A stretch of DNA of 64,000 nucleotides. Source: Nocardioides sp. Iso805N (GTDB lineage Bacteria; Actinomycetota; Actinomycetes; Propionibacteriales; Nocardioidaceae). The stretch spans positions 65,446-129,445 of the forward strand of contig NZ_KB822582.1 in the NCBI RefSeq assembly GCF_000364605.1, read 5' to 3'. Both the position numbers and the translations under genes were made by a program. A model generated the notes under the pieces. The model was not told where the DNA came from and made no database searches. It saw only the letters and a list, made by a program, of their open reading frames with translations. Position 1 is the first letter of the stretch. Every line of letters starts with the position of its first letter. Positions 1-8,401 of the stretch are shown here, in pieces.

Positions 1-388
1 TGACAGCACCGGGTCGGAGACTGCTCGCCGTCTGCTCGCAGCGCAGCAGGCCCACGGCAAGGGGGCGCTGGAACGACTCCGGCACCTGGGGAAGCGCCAC
101 TGCCGCGACCGCGGCGCTCAGCGAGACCTCCCAGGCGAGCCCGGTCCCGCGGACGCCGACGACCGACGGGATGTGCGTCACCAGCCGACCGCGTCCGGAG
201 TCGCTGGTGCAGTCGTTGACCATCCGGGCCAAGTGGGCCAGCAGCGGATCGGTGCACGCGGGATGATCACTCCACGGTTCGCCGGCCAGGAACGAGGCCA
301 TCTCCATGAAGCAGGCCCCGCGTCGAGGGTTGCGGTGCTTTCCCCGGGAGAGGATCGGGACTCCGTCGGGTGTGCGCTTGCTGGCCAT
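1..388 (-). CDS. Conserved actinobacterial protein of unknown function (partial, 3' end outside window)
   Basis: The reading frame opens at an ATG (386-388, complement) preceded by a GGAGG-like ribosome site and runs without a stop to the window edge, giving 129 residues. The N-terminus reads MASKRTPDGVPILSRGKHRN and continues RRGACFMEMASFLAGEPWSD, a conserved opening I associate with an uncharacterised actinobacterial family. A Cys-Phe-Met-Glu-Met segment and the later NDCTSDSGRGRLV segment look ordered, and codon use matches the neighbours. The function is unknown. The roughly 100 bases upstream (389-487) separate it from the TIM44-like gene on the same strand and could hold its own promoter. 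Confidence 0.75.
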   Translation of the reverse strand, partial: MASKRTPDGVPILSRGKHRNPRRGACFMEMASFLAGEPWSDHPACTDPLLAHLARMVNDCTSDSGRGRLVTHIPSVVGVRGTGLAWEVSLSAAVAAVALPQVPESFQRPLAVGLLRCEQTASSLRPGAV

Positions 389-487
389 GGCCTCGCCTCC
401 ACGACCAGCATTCGCTCCTCTGGTCCCAGCCGCAAGGGGTCAGCCGGGGTAAGCGCAGGTTCAGAGCGGCTTTAGCCCGGGAGAGCT

Positions 488-1861
488 TCAGCCGACGGCG
501 TCGACCCCGACGACCGTCCACCCGTGCGAGGTGGCGTCGTCAAGGCGCAGCGTGAAGACGAACGGCACCGTCCGCGACGCGTGCGCGTCACCCGCGACGA
601 CGTCCTCGGTCCGGCGGTCGACCTCGTAGTAGATCCCCTCTGCCGAGACCGCGACCCGGAACACGATCGGCTCACGGGAGACGAGCTCACGCACCTCGAT
701 GCTGCGGATCGTCGCGGTCCGCATGACGGTGCGGTGCGGCGTGCGGACGGCGGTGAAGTCGAGGCTGCCGTCGTTCAGCTGCCACTCCTCGAGGAACTCG
801 GTGATCGCCACCTCGAGCACCGACTTGTCGAAGCGACCGTCGACCAGGCTCAGGTCGCTGGCGGCGTGATCGGCGGCGTCGGTCCATGACACGCCCGTCA
901 GGGACAGCACGTCGGAGGCGTGCGCGGCCGACGTACGTCCGGCGACCTCGAGCACGGCGTCGCGGGCCACCGCCTTCTGGTTCCAGGTGTCGGTCTCGAT
1001 CGCGTCGGTGAGGTGGTGGCTGCCGTCCTCGGCCTGCTCGATCGAGGCGACGATCCACGTGCCGGCCGTGTTCTTGCGCAGGGTCCAGTACTCGACCGGA
1101 CGCGACGAGCTGTCCCTGCGGGTCGCCTGGGCTCCGGAGCGGTTGCTCACCACGTAGTCGCGCAGCGTCGCGGTGATCCGGAAGGTCACCGTGTCGTTGC
1201 TCTCGCCGGTGCGGTTGGCGACGTTGACCATCTCCACGGTCGGGCCCTGGGCGATCTCGACGACGTTGACCTCGCCCCTGGCGGCGTACTCCTGAAGCTG
1301 TTCGGACCACTTGCCGTAGAGGACCGGCGCGAGGATGGAGCGCAGCGTGGCCTCGTCGCGGGCGGTCCACGCCTGCTGCGCAGTCACGTAGAGCGAGGTG
1401 GCGCGCCGCTTGAGCGCCTCCACGTCGAAGGTGGCGTCGGTGGTGGCGAGAGCCGCGACGTGCGCCTCCACGCTGGTGGCGCGGGCGCTGGCATCCCGAT
1501 CGGCGCGGTGCGCCTTCCGGTCGCTGGTGGTGTTCATGGTCCGTCTCGCCTCGCGGCGCTGGGACCAGGTCTTGTAGAGCATGTAGATCACCACGACCAG
1601 GACGATGATCATCAGGAAGCCGCCGCCTCCGCCACCGCCGCTGCCGAGGAAGAAGAACCCGGTCCCGCCGCCGAATCCGCCGCCACCGCCACTGAAGCCG
1701 CCGCCACCACCGCCGCCACCGAAGCCGCCACGGCCGCCACCACCACGGGCGTAGGCAGCCGTCGGCGCGATCAGGGCCGACAGCAACGCCAGCCCGCAGG
1801 TCAGGGCGGCGGGCAGGATCAGTCGACGCGCGCGGCTGCGGCGGACAGGTACTCGGTCCAT
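488..1861 (-). CDS. TIM44-like domain membrane protein with Gly-rich linker
   Basis: The protein has 457 residues. A signal peptide ends near residue 39 (TAAYA-R). It is followed by an almost pure glycine/phenylalanine linker (about 40-81), one membrane helix (about 82-98) and a basic stretch. The rest is a soluble domain resembling the bacterial TIM44-like (Tim44/MRPL45) fold, with segments such as LRSILAPVLYGKWSEQLQ and VVEIAQGPTVEMVNVANRT, followed by a second similar segment. TIM44-like bacterial proteins are membrane anchored and mostly uncharacterised. The FGGGG linker is typical of the actinobacterial members. It lies downstream of arfB on the same strand with an 81-base gap and may be cotranscribed. 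The family call is good; the role is unknown. Confidence 0.8.
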   Translation of the reverse strand: MDRVPVRRSRARRLILPAALTCGLALLSALIAPTAAYARGGGGRGGFGGGGGGGGFSGGGGGFGGGTGFFFLGSGGGGGGGFLMIIVLVVVIYMLYKTWSQRREARRTMNTTSDRKAHRADRDASARATSVEAHVAALATTDATFDVEALKRRATSLYVTAQQAWTARDEATLRSILAPVLYGKWSEQLQEYAARGEVNVVEIAQGPTVEMVNVANRTGESNDTVTFRITATLRDYVVSNRSGAQATRRDSSSRPVEYWTLRKNTAGTWIVASIEQAEDGSHHLTDAIETDTWNQKAVARDAVLEVAGRTSAAHASDVLSLTGVSWTDAADHAASDLSLVDGRFDKSVLEVAITEFLEEWQLNDGSLDFTAVRTPHRTVMRTATIRSIEVRELVSREPIVFRVAVSAEGIYYEVDRRTEDVVAGDAHASRTVPFVFTLRLDDATSHGWTVVGVDAVG

Positions 1862-1942
1862 GGGGGCCTTTTCCAGAGAGGGACTCGTTACTGGCAGCGT
1901 ACGCCGGACGTGCGCGTGCCCAGGTCACGACGCCCCTCCTGG

Positions 1943-2341
1943 TCAGTCCTCGGGCCGCCCGCGCAGGCGCTTGATCTCGCCGCGCCTCTTCTTCTGGTGG
2001 ATCCGTCGCTGCTGCGACCCCTTCGACGGTTTGGTCGGCACCCGTGTCGCCGGTGGCGGCTTCATCGCCGCCTCGAGCACGGTGGCCAGCCGCTCCTCCG
2101 CCGCTCGGCGATTGCGCAGCTGGGAGCGATGCTCGGAGGCGACCACCACGACCTCACCACCGAGCCGGCCGAGCATCCGCTGCTTCAGCCGGTCGGGGAA
2201 GGCGTCCGAGGCCGCGAGGTCGAAGCTCAGCTGCACCCGGGTGTCGGTGGTGTTGACGTGCTGGCCGCCCGGCCCCGAGGAACGCGAGAAGCGCCACGTC
2301 AGCTCGGCGTCCGGGATGACGTGATGGCGGACCGTGATCAT
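1943..2341 (-). CDS. arfB: Alternative ribosome-rescue peptidyl-tRNA hydrolase (ArfB/YaeJ/ICT1 type)
   Basis: This 132-residue protein carries the class I release-factor motif GPGGQHVN, with GGQ at residues 25-27. It has a strongly basic C-terminal tail rich in Lys and Arg (QQRRIHQKKRRGEIKRLRG), the arrangement of ArfB. Such proteins enter stalled ribosomes through the tail and hydrolyse peptidyl-tRNA with the GGQ loop. It lacks codon-recognition domains, so it is not a PrfA or PrfB. An in-frame start 45 bases upstream exists, but the ATG at 2341 gives the normal family N-terminus (MITVRHHVIPDAELTW). It sits 31 bases downstream of the small zinc-finger-like gene on the same strand. Confidence 0.92.
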   Translation of the reverse strand: MITVRHHVIPDAELTWRFSRSSGPGGQHVNTTDTRVQLSFDLAASDAFPDRLKQRMLGRLGGEVVVVASEHRSQLRNRRAAEERLATVLEAAMKPPPATRVPTKPSKGSQQRRIHQKKRRGEIKRLRGRPED

Positions 2342-2372
2342 CGTGGCGTGCTCCTGGACCGGCCGATGCCAC

Positions 2373-2657
2373 TCATCGGCGCGCACCGAACAGGCGGCGC
2401 CACCAGGGCTGCTTCGAAGGCCGCGCCGGACGGGATGCGCGCTCCCACTCCGACCTGGTCAGCATCTTGCCGGCCGCGCGCTGCCTCGCGACGCACGCGG
2501 TGTGGGCATGGCGACGACGCTCACGATCCCCCTCGGGGAAGAGCAGGGTGTTGGGGGTCATCGCCAGGAACATGCCGTGGCAGATCGGACAGGTATAGGT
2601 CTTGGCCTGCCTGCCTTCTGCGGGGCGCATCTCCCACCAGCGCACGGGACCTGTCAT
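2373..2657 (-). CDS. Small conserved protein with CPxC zinc-binding-like motif
   Basis: The gene encodes 94 residues. The start is the ATG at 2655-2657, because the upstream in-frame extension is antisense to the GNAT gene and has no protein character. Residues 21-27 read YTCPICH, and a later HAHTAC segment (about 50-55) supplies further His/Cys, suggesting one bound zinc. The tail is Trp/Arg rich (PWWRRLFGARR). I do not recognise a named family. Its position just before arfB suggests cotranscription, but nothing in the sequence proves a shared function. Confidence 0.7.
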   Translation of the reverse strand: MTGPVRWWEMRPAEGRQAKTYTCPICHGMFLAMTPNTLLFPEGDRERRRHAHTACVARQRAAGKMLTRSEWERASRPARPSKQPWWRRLFGARR

Positions 2658-2754
2658 CGGGCACAGGCTACGAGTAACGCGTCGCGGATGTCGCCCCGCG
2701 TCGGCGATGATGCACCTGTGGGCGGCGTGCCGCCGCTCCCGGGAGGTGACCGCG

Positions 2755-3246
2755 GTGCCCGTTCGGATCGCCACGGCGTACGACGCGCCCACCGTCGCGG
2801 AGCTGTTGGACGCCTTCAACCGGGAGTTCGACACCCCGGCCCCGGGCGTCGCCATCCTGACCGAGCGGCTGCGCGAGCTGCTCGCAGGCCAGGCGATGTT
2901 CGCAGTCCTCGTGGAGGAACCGGCGGTGGCGGTCGCGCTGGTCTCGCTGCGGCCCAACGCCTGGTACGACGGGCCGGCGGCACTCCTCGACGAGCTCTAC
3001 GTGGCTCCCGATCGACGCGGTCACGGCATCGGCGGCGAGCTCCTGGAGGCGGCCGAGTCCGAGGTACGCCGTCGTGGCGGCGAGCTCCTGGAGATCAACG
3101 TCGACGGCCAGGACGTGGATGCACGCCGCTTCTACGTCCGCCATGGCTACACCGACACCGACCCCGGTCAGAGCGAGCCCTGTCTCTCTACTTCAAGGAG
3201 CTCGCCGGCACGAGCGCCGCGGACTGAGCCGCCCACCGAGGTATGA
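2755..3246 (+). CDS. GNAT family N-acetyltransferase, C-terminus probably frameshifted
   Basis: A GTG start at 2755 follows a strong GGGAGGTG ribosome site. The protein shows the GNAT acetyl-CoA loop RRGHGIGG (residues 87-94), the preceding LLDELYVAPD strand and the late RRFYVRHGYTDTDPG motif. After PGQSEP the frame turns into low-complexity Ser/Arg/Pro to a stop at 3246. In the +1 frame the same DNA reads LSLYFKELAGTSAAD and stops at 3227, which matches the normal GNAT ending (xEPxxYYxREL). One missing C in the CCC run at 3178-3180 explains this. The substrate is unknown. It is transcribed divergently from the minus-strand group ending at 2657. Confidence 0.85.
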   Translation: MPVRIATAYDAPTVAELLDAFNREFDTPAPGVAILTERLRELLAGQAMFAVLVEEPAVAVALVSLRPNAWYDGPAALLDELYVAPDRRGHGIGGELLEAAESEVRRRGGELLEINVDGQDVDARRFYVRHGYTDTDPGQSEPCLSTSRSSPARAPRTEPPTEV

Positions 3247-3256
3247 AGCCTAACTA

Positions 3257-3271
3257 CGAAGGTTGTCTTCG
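3257..3271. promoter_or_regulatory. Inverted repeat upstream of marR-MFS, candidate MarR operator
   Basis: CGAAG-GTTGT-CTTCG is a perfect 5-bp inverted repeat with a 5-base centre, 20 bases before the MarR start codon. A TAGACT box at 3280-3285 could serve as a -10 element. MarR regulators usually repress their own operon through such repeats. Binding is inferred only from position and symmetry. Confidence 0.4.
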
Positions 3272-3291
3272 CATCGTGGTAGACTGGCCTC

Positions 3292-3735
3292 ATGACCAAG
3301 CCGCTGAAGGACGCCGCGCTCGCCGAGGTGGCAGCCGACCTGCGCACCACCGTCGGCAAGATGGCTCGTGCCCTGCGTGAGCACGGCGGCCGACTCGGCC
3401 TCACCCCGAGCCAGAGCGAGGCACTCGGCTACCTCTACCGCGACGGCCCGCTGGCGGTGACCGAGCTCGCCCAGCTCCAAGGCGTCCGGTCGCAGTCCAT
3501 GGGCGCGACGGTCGGCGTACTCGAGAGCGCCGGGCTCGTGGCGATCAGGCCCGATGCCGCCGACGGTCGTCGCAAGGTGATCTCTGCGACCGAGCAGGGC
3601 CGACAGCTCGTCGAGGACGCCCGCGGCGTCAAGGAGGACTGGCTCGCCCAGACCATCTCCACGCGCTTCACACCCGAGGAGCAGATCGCGCTGCGCGACA
3701 GCGTCGCGCTCTTGCTCCGCATCACCGAATCCTGA
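3292..3735 (+). CDS. MarR family transcriptional regulator
   Basis: This 147-residue protein has a MarR winged helix-turn-helix. Recognition-region sequence lies around residues 45-75 (LTPSQSEALGYL, then VTELAQLQGVRSQSMGATVG), followed by the wing with DAADGRRKVISATEQGRQLV. MarR dimers usually repress a nearby efflux or detoxification gene and are released by a small phenolic or drug-like ligand. The MFS exporter starts 75 bases downstream on the same strand, so it is the obvious target. The effector cannot be read from the sequence. Confidence 0.93.
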   Translation: MTKPLKDAALAEVAADLRTTVGKMARALREHGGRLGLTPSQSEALGYLYRDGPLAVTELAQLQGVRSQSMGATVGVLESAGLVAIRPDAADGRRKVISATEQGRQLVEDARGVKEDWLAQTISTRFTPEEQIALRDSVALLLRITES

Positions 3736-3809
3736 GGAGCCCAGCCACGCAGTACCACGTTCCGGCGTACCACCCTGGTCGCTCCCACGCCGGCGGCGGC
3801 GACCTGGGC

Positions 3810-5225
3810 GTGAACCCAGCCGATACCCAGCAGGCCGCTGCGGCGGCCTCCACCCGAGGCGTCTACGGCTGGCGCTTCTTGGCCCCGCTCTTCATCGGGC
3901 CCCTGCTCAACCCGATCAACACCACCATGATCTCGGTGGCGCTCTCCCCCATCAGCCGCTCCCTGCACGTCTCCAGCGCCACCGTGGTCTGGCTCGTCGC
4001 AGGCCTCTACCTCACCAGCGCGATCGCCCAGCCCACCATGGGTCGCATCGGGGACATCATGGGCGCCCGCCGCGTCTACCTGGCAGGGCTCGTCGTGGTG
4101 ATCGCGGCCGGCATCCTGCCGCAGCTGGCACCCGGCTTCACCCCTGTGCTGATCTCCCGGATCCTGCTCGGCATCGGTACGTCGGCGGCCTATCCCTCGG
4201 TGATGGCACTCGTCCGGGCCCATTCCGACCAGGCGGGCGTCGAGACGCCCCCGGCAGTGCTCTCGGGCATCTCGATCAGCACCCTGACGAGCTCCGTGAT
4301 CGGTCCGGTCCTCGGCGGCCTGCTGATCGCCTTCGGCGGATGGCACGCGATCTTCCTGGTGAACATCCCGCTGGCCCTGGCCGCGCTCGTGATGACGATG
4401 CTGTGGGTGCCGTCCGACGGCAGCGCACGCCGCGGCGACGCCAGGTTCCTCGATCTCGACCCGATCGGCATCGCCCTGTTCGGCATCACCATCGCCACCC
4501 TGCTCGTCTTCCTCATCCACCTCGATGCCCCGGTCTGGTGGCTGCTGCCCGCAACCCTGGTCGTCTTCGGCCTGCTGCTGGGCTGGGAGCTGCGCCAGCC
4601 CAAGCCGTTCATCGACTTCCGGATGCTCGCCGGCAACGGCGCCCTGACCCGCACCTACCTGCGGATGCTGCTGCTGTACTTCGGCAGCTATGCGATGACC
4701 TACGGCTACAGCCAGTGGGTGCAGGATGCAGCAGGCTTCTCCGCCTCCCAGGCCGGCTTCCTGCAGCTGCCGACCGCCGTACTCGCGGGCCTGGTCTCGC
4801 TCACGATCGCTCGGACCACGAAGGTCTGGCTGCCACTCCTCCTCACTGGCGTCTTTCCGCTCATCGGGGGCGTCTTCATGCTCGGCATGCACTCCGACCG
4901 CCCACTCGCCTACCTGCTCGTGATGGCCGGGGTCTTCGGGCTGGGCCAGGGGCTGGCGAGCATCAGCAACCAGCAGGTGCTCTACCAACAGGCGCCTGCC
5001 GCCCAGCTCGGTACGGCGTCGGGGCTCTCCCGCACCTTCGTCTACCTGGGCGCGATCCTGGCCTCCGGGGTGCTGGGCGCGACCTTCGGCCAGTCACCGA
5101 GCGACGGCGACATGCACCTGATCGGCCTGATCATCCTGATCTGCTCGGCGGGCGTCGTACTCCTGGTGCTGTTCGACCGTGGACTGCGCCGCTCCGGGCG
5201 TGCGCCCGCCGAGATCTCGGGCTGA
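3810..5225 (+). CDS. MFS family efflux transporter
   Basis: A 471-residue polytopic membrane protein starting at GTG 3810. It shows the MFS motif-A loop GRIGDIMGARRVYLAG between helices 2 and 3 and a PxxGPxxGG-like element (VIGPVLGGLLIAFGGWHAIF) in helix 5, the antiporter signature of drug exporters. About 12-14 helices can be counted. It follows the MarR regulator and probably forms a two-gene operon with it, so efflux of whatever the regulator senses is likely. The substrate is unknown. Confidence 0.9.
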   Translation: MNPADTQQAAAAASTRGVYGWRFLAPLFIGPLLNPINTTMISVALSPISRSLHVSSATVVWLVAGLYLTSAIAQPTMGRIGDIMGARRVYLAGLVVVIAAGILPQLAPGFTPVLISRILLGIGTSAAYPSVMALVRAHSDQAGVETPPAVLSGISISTLTSSVIGPVLGGLLIAFGGWHAIFLVNIPLALAALVMTMLWVPSDGSARRGDARFLDLDPIGIALFGITIATLLVFLIHLDAPVWWLLPATLVVFGLLLGWELRQPKPFIDFRMLAGNGALTRTYLRMLLLYFGSYAMTYGYSQWVQDAAGFSASQAGFLQLPTAVLAGLVSLTIARTTKVWLPLLLTGVFPLIGGVFMLGMHSDRPLAYLLVMAGVFGLGQGLASISNQQVLYQQAPAAQLGTASGLSRTFVYLGAILASGVLGATFGQSPSDGDMHLIGLIILICSAGVVLLVLFDRGLRRSGRAPAEISG

Positions 5226-5295
5226 GGTGTGGGCGCCGCCGGCTCGGAAGGAGGCAACGCTTCCGGTGTGGCCCGCAGAGGTCCATAGTCGTCGC

Positions 5296-5559
5296 ATGGG
5301 CCGCATCGCTCGGGAGATCATGGAGCCGTTCAACGAGCTGCCACTCGCCCCGCGCCATGCCCTGATCGGGGCTGCTGCGCTGGGCACCCTGGGCGGGATC
5401 GTCGGTCTCGTCATCGGGCTGCACGTCTACGCCCCTACCGCCGCCGTCGCGATCCTCGAGGTGGGGATGCCTGCGGCACTCACCGGAGGGCTGCTCGGAC
5501 TGCTGAGCGGCTCGCTGGTCTGGGGTTGGCGGCTGGCGCACCACCACCGGCGCCGCTGA
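5296..5559 (+). CDS. Small two-helix membrane protein, unknown function
   Basis: The 87-residue protein begins at ATG 5296 (MGRIAREIMEPF); a longer in-frame extension would run back into the MFS gene and is less likely. Two hydrophobic glycine/alanine-rich segments (about 21-45 and 49-73) form a membrane hairpin, and the protein ends in a His/Arg cluster (HHHRRR). No domain is recognised. It lies 70 bases downstream of the MFS gene on the same strand and convergent with the next gene. Confidence 0.6.
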   Translation: MGRIAREIMEPFNELPLAPRHALIGAAALGTLGGIVGLVIGLHVYAPTAAVAILEVGMPAALTGGLLGLLSGSLVWGWRLAHHHRRR

Positions 5560-5670
5560 CGGCGGCTCCGCAAGATTCCGTCGCGCCCTGTGGATGGACC
5601 GGGCGGACATGGGCACCGCATCCATATCCCCGGAGGCTGGCAGTCGCCCTTGACCCCAGCTTTCGGGGAC

Positions 5671-6396
5671 TCAGGGCTGAGCGGCCGCGGCGGTCGCTGC
5701 CGCATGAGCGTCGAGGACCAGGGGTTCGCACGAGTGCGAGCCGTGCAGCAGGCCCTGCTGGCGCACCACGACGTACGACCAGGCGATCGTGACCACCGCC
5801 GCGGTCATGGTGAGCGTGATGATGGCGCCACCCTTGATCAGGACGAAGTTGGCGGTGGAGAGCGACTCCAGCAGCCAGAGCGTGATGCCGCCCTTCACCA
5901 GGATCACCAGGCCCCAGAGCAGCGTGAGCCGTCGGAAGTGCCGACGGATCTCGGGACGCGCGGCGGCCGCATCACTCATCGGGTAGAAGTCCGGCGCCAG
6001 GCGGGCGATGATCGGTCGCGACGTCCACAACGAGCCGAGGAACGTCACCGCCACCGCCAGGTCGGCGAAGACCGGCTGGACGAAATAGATGAAGCTGCTC
6101 CCGGTGATCAGGGTGAGCGCCGTCTTGATCGTCAGGATCCCGAGGCTGAGGAGAAGCAGCCCGGAGACCGGCCGCTTGGTGACGTAGCGCCACGCCATCG
6201 CCAGGACCATCCACCCCAGGCACACCAGGATCGCGGTGGTCACGTTGGTCAGCTCGAGCATCACCCACAGCAGCAGCGCGGGCACGACCACCGCGAGCGC
6301 CAGGCTGCACGCGATGCGCTTCATCACGTCTCGCACGCGCAGCACCGCGCTGCCGTCGTCGGGTCGGTGGTGCCTGGTCGCTGTGTCGCTTCTCAA
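5671..6396 (-). CDS. VC0807-like integral membrane protein
   Basis: The 241-residue protein has about six membrane helices, separated by short basic loops such as WRYVTKRPVSG and the LWTSRPIIARLAPDFYP segment. The pattern, including the TIKTALTLITGSSFIYFVQPVF stretch, is that of VC0807-family membrane proteins, which resemble intracellular-septation-type proteins but have no established role. The start at 6396 gives a 24-residue N-terminal extension; MKRIACSLALAV (residue 25) is a plausible alternative start. The tail is alanine-rich. It is transcribed on the same strand as the upstream MFS gene, from which a strong hairpin separates it. Confidence 0.6.
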   Translation of the reverse strand: MRSDTATRHHRPDDGSAVLRVRDVMKRIACSLALAVVVPALLLWVMLELTNVTTAILVCLGWMVLAMAWRYVTKRPVSGLLLLSLGILTIKTALTLITGSSFIYFVQPVFADLAVAVTFLGSLWTSRPIIARLAPDFYPMSDAAAARPEIRRHFRRLTLLWGLVILVKGGITLWLLESLSTANFVLIKGGAIITLTMTAAVVTIAWSYVVVRQQGLLHGSHSCEPLVLDAHAAATAAAAQP

Positions 6397-6564
6397 GGTC
6401 GCCGACCCGCCCCTGGCGCTCGGGCCAGATCTCGCACCGAAGACGACGAAGACGCACTCTCCATGCCGGAGCCGTCGGCAACTTCAACGGTACTCCCTCA
6501 CGACGACCGTGTCTGCGCGAACGGCTCCCGACCCAGGAGGGGCAGGCGCACAGCACGGCGAACG

Positions 6565-6599
6565 AGGGCCCCGCGGCGCGGTCAGCGTCGCGGGGCCCT
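6565..6599 (-). terminator. GC-rich hairpin after the DHA2 exporter gene
   Basis: AGGGCCCCGCG (6565-6575) pairs perfectly with CGCGGGGCCCT (6589-6599) around a 13-base loop, 13 bases past the stop of the minus-strand exporter gene. There is no T run, as is common in actinobacteria. Confidence 0.75.
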
Positions 6600-6612
6600 T
6601 CGTCGTTCTCGG

Positions 6613-8079
6613 TCAGGCGTGCTCGTCGGCACTGCGCGAGTCGGTGAGCGTCAGCGCACCGCCGATCGCAATGACACCGACGACCACCGCGAGCACGGCG
6701 TAGGTGATCCGCTCGCCGTGGAAGAACAGCGCGATGAGCGAGTCGCTCCAAGCGCCGGCCGGCAGCGAGGTGGTGACCAGCGCGGCGATCAGGGTGCCGA
6801 TCACGGCGGTGCCGACGCTCGTACCGACCTCCTGGGCGGTGTCGTTCAGCGCCGTGCCGATCGAGGTGCGGTTGGCCGGCATCGCGTCGACCAGCGCGAC
6901 AGCACAGATCGTCATCACGGTCCGGAGACCGATGGTCATGACCACCATCGAGACCGCGATCGCCAGGTAGCCGTGGCTCACGCCCCAGGCCATGCCGCCC
7001 AGCGCGCCGGCGAGCAGGACCGCGCCGATGACACAGGCGATGCGGTGTCCGAACCGCTTGATCATCCACTCGCACAGCGGCGTCGCGAGCAGCATCGTCA
7101 CGATCATGGGCAGGTTCGCCAGCCCCGCACGGACCGGGGACCAGCCGTAGGCGTACTGGAAGTGCAGGATCAGGCCGAACATCACGCTGGCCATCGCGAT
7201 CGACGTGCCGGCCTGGGCGATGGTCGCGCCCCGCACGGTGCCGTTGGAGAAGAGCGTCAGGTCGAGCATGGGCGACGCCGTACGACGCTCGTGCCAGACG
7301 AACGCCAGACCGGCGAGGACGGCACCGATGATGGAGGCGAGGGTGCCGGCCGAGAGCCAGCCGTGGTCGACGCCGGAGGTAGCGGAGTAGCAGGCCAGGC
7401 CGATGGTGAGCACGCTCAGCGCGGCACCGGGCAGGTCGAGGGCGTCGTCGGTCAGGCCGTCGCGCTCGTCGCGAGCGACACCGCGCCACACGCCGATGCA
7501 GGCGATCAGCGCGATCGGGGCGTTCACCAGCAGCAGCCACTCCCAGCGGATGTGCGCCAGCGCGGTGCCGCCGAGCACCGGGCCGAGGATGAAGCCGGAC
7601 ATGCCGACGACGATCATCACGGTCATGGCGCGCATCCGCAGCGCCTTGTCGTCGAAGAGCCGGAAGACCAGCGAGTTGGTGATCGGGGCCATCATCGCCG
7701 CGGCGACGCCGAGCGCGGCCCGCAGCGCGATCAGCTCACCGGAGGAGTCGACGCCCACCACCAGGAGACTGATCAGCCCGAAGGCGGCGAGCCCGATCAG
7801 CAGCACCCGGCGGCGACCGAAGCGGTCGGCAACCGAGCCGGCGGTGAGCAGCAGGCCGCCGAAGGTCAGCGAGTAGGCACCGGTGACCCACTGCAGCGAG
7901 GTGGTGCCGCTGCCGAGATCGCGGCCGATCGTCGGCAGCGCGATCGAGAGCAGGGTGTTGTCGACCATCTCGACGAAGAAGGCCAGGCAGAGCGCGGCCA
8001 GCGGGATCCACGCCGCGCGCAGGGACGGATAGGTACGCGACCCTGTGCTGGTCGCGGCGGTGGTCGTGGTCGTGCTCAT
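6613..8079 (-). CDS. DHA2-type MFS multidrug exporter
   Basis: The 488-residue membrane protein resembles the EmrB/QacA (DHA2, 14-helix) branch. It has the first-helix FFVEMVDNTLLSIALPTIGRD segment, motif A (GSVADRFGRRRVLLIG) and motif C (GFILGPVLGGTALAHIRWEW), which mark drug/proton antiporters. An AGGAG ribosome site precedes the ATG at 8079. There is no adjacent regulator on the same strand; the 322-base region upstream, which contains direct repeats, probably holds its promoter. The substrate is unknown. Confidence 0.92.
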   Translation of the reverse strand: MSTTTTTAATSTGSRTYPSLRAAWIPLAALCLAFFVEMVDNTLLSIALPTIGRDLGSGTTSLQWVTGAYSLTFGGLLLTAGSVADRFGRRRVLLIGLAAFGLISLLVVGVDSSGELIALRAALGVAAAMMAPITNSLVFRLFDDKALRMRAMTVMIVVGMSGFILGPVLGGTALAHIRWEWLLLVNAPIALIACIGVWRGVARDERDGLTDDALDLPGAALSVLTIGLACYSATSGVDHGWLSAGTLASIIGAVLAGLAFVWHERRTASPMLDLTLFSNGTVRGATIAQAGTSIAMASVMFGLILHFQYAYGWSPVRAGLANLPMIVTMLLATPLCEWMIKRFGHRIACVIGAVLLAGALGGMAWGVSHGYLAIAVSMVVMTIGLRTVMTICAVALVDAMPANRTSIGTALNDTAQEVGTSVGTAVIGTLIAALVTTSLPAGAWSDSLIALFFHGERITYAVLAVVVGVIAIGGALTLTDSRSADEHA

Positions 8080-8401
8080 CGTGGGCTCCTCGGGTACGGC
8101 GTCGTCGGGCTGGCGGCGTACTGATGACGCTAAGGCGCTGCGGTTTCAGCACGGCTTCACGGCACCTTCACCTCGGTTCCACGGCCGCTTCGCTCCGAAG
8201 GCGGGACGGATCGCGCAGGTGCGGGATCCGGTACGCGGCCGGGCGGCTCCCGCGCGGACGGACCGCGCAGGTGCGGGATCTGTCCCGGAACCCGCGCGGA
8301 CGGAGGCGCGGCGCGGGACGTCGTACTTCCCCACCCGTTCCGGGGGAACCCGCGGGGCCGTGGCGGCGTGAGGGTGGAATCCCCTCTGCAAGGAGCAGGC
8401 A
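8080..8401. other. 322-base divergent intergenic region with repeats
   Basis: This is the longest non-coding stretch. It separates the minus-strand exporter from the plus-strand DUF1269 gene and must contain both promoters. It holds a 27-bp direct repeat (8204-8230 and 8256-8282), a third partial copy near 8294-8310, and GC-rich runs before the DUF1269 start (AAGGAG at 8390-8395 is its ribosome site). I found no small gene with convincing protein character here. Confidence 0.6.
8204..8282. repeat. Two 27-bp direct repeats, 52 bases apart
   Basis: GGACGGATCGCGCAGGTGCG (8204-8223) and its continuation to 8230 recur at 8256-8282 with only two differences. A shortened third copy (GCGCGGACGGAGGCGCG, 8294-8310) follows. 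They could be regulatory binding sites or a decayed local duplication. Confidence 0.65.

Noticed and set aside
920..2677. A 585-codon open frame on the plus strand opposite the TIM44-like and arfB genes
   Set aside because: Its translation is compositionally biased (Arg/Ala/Gly/Asp), has no domain and lies antisense to genes with clear motifs and ribosome sites.
5590..8124. An 844-codon plus-strand open frame opposite the VC0807-like and exporter genes
   Set aside because: It is a GC-rich shadow: very Arg/Asp/His-rich, no domains, and antisense to membrane protein genes with intact motifs.
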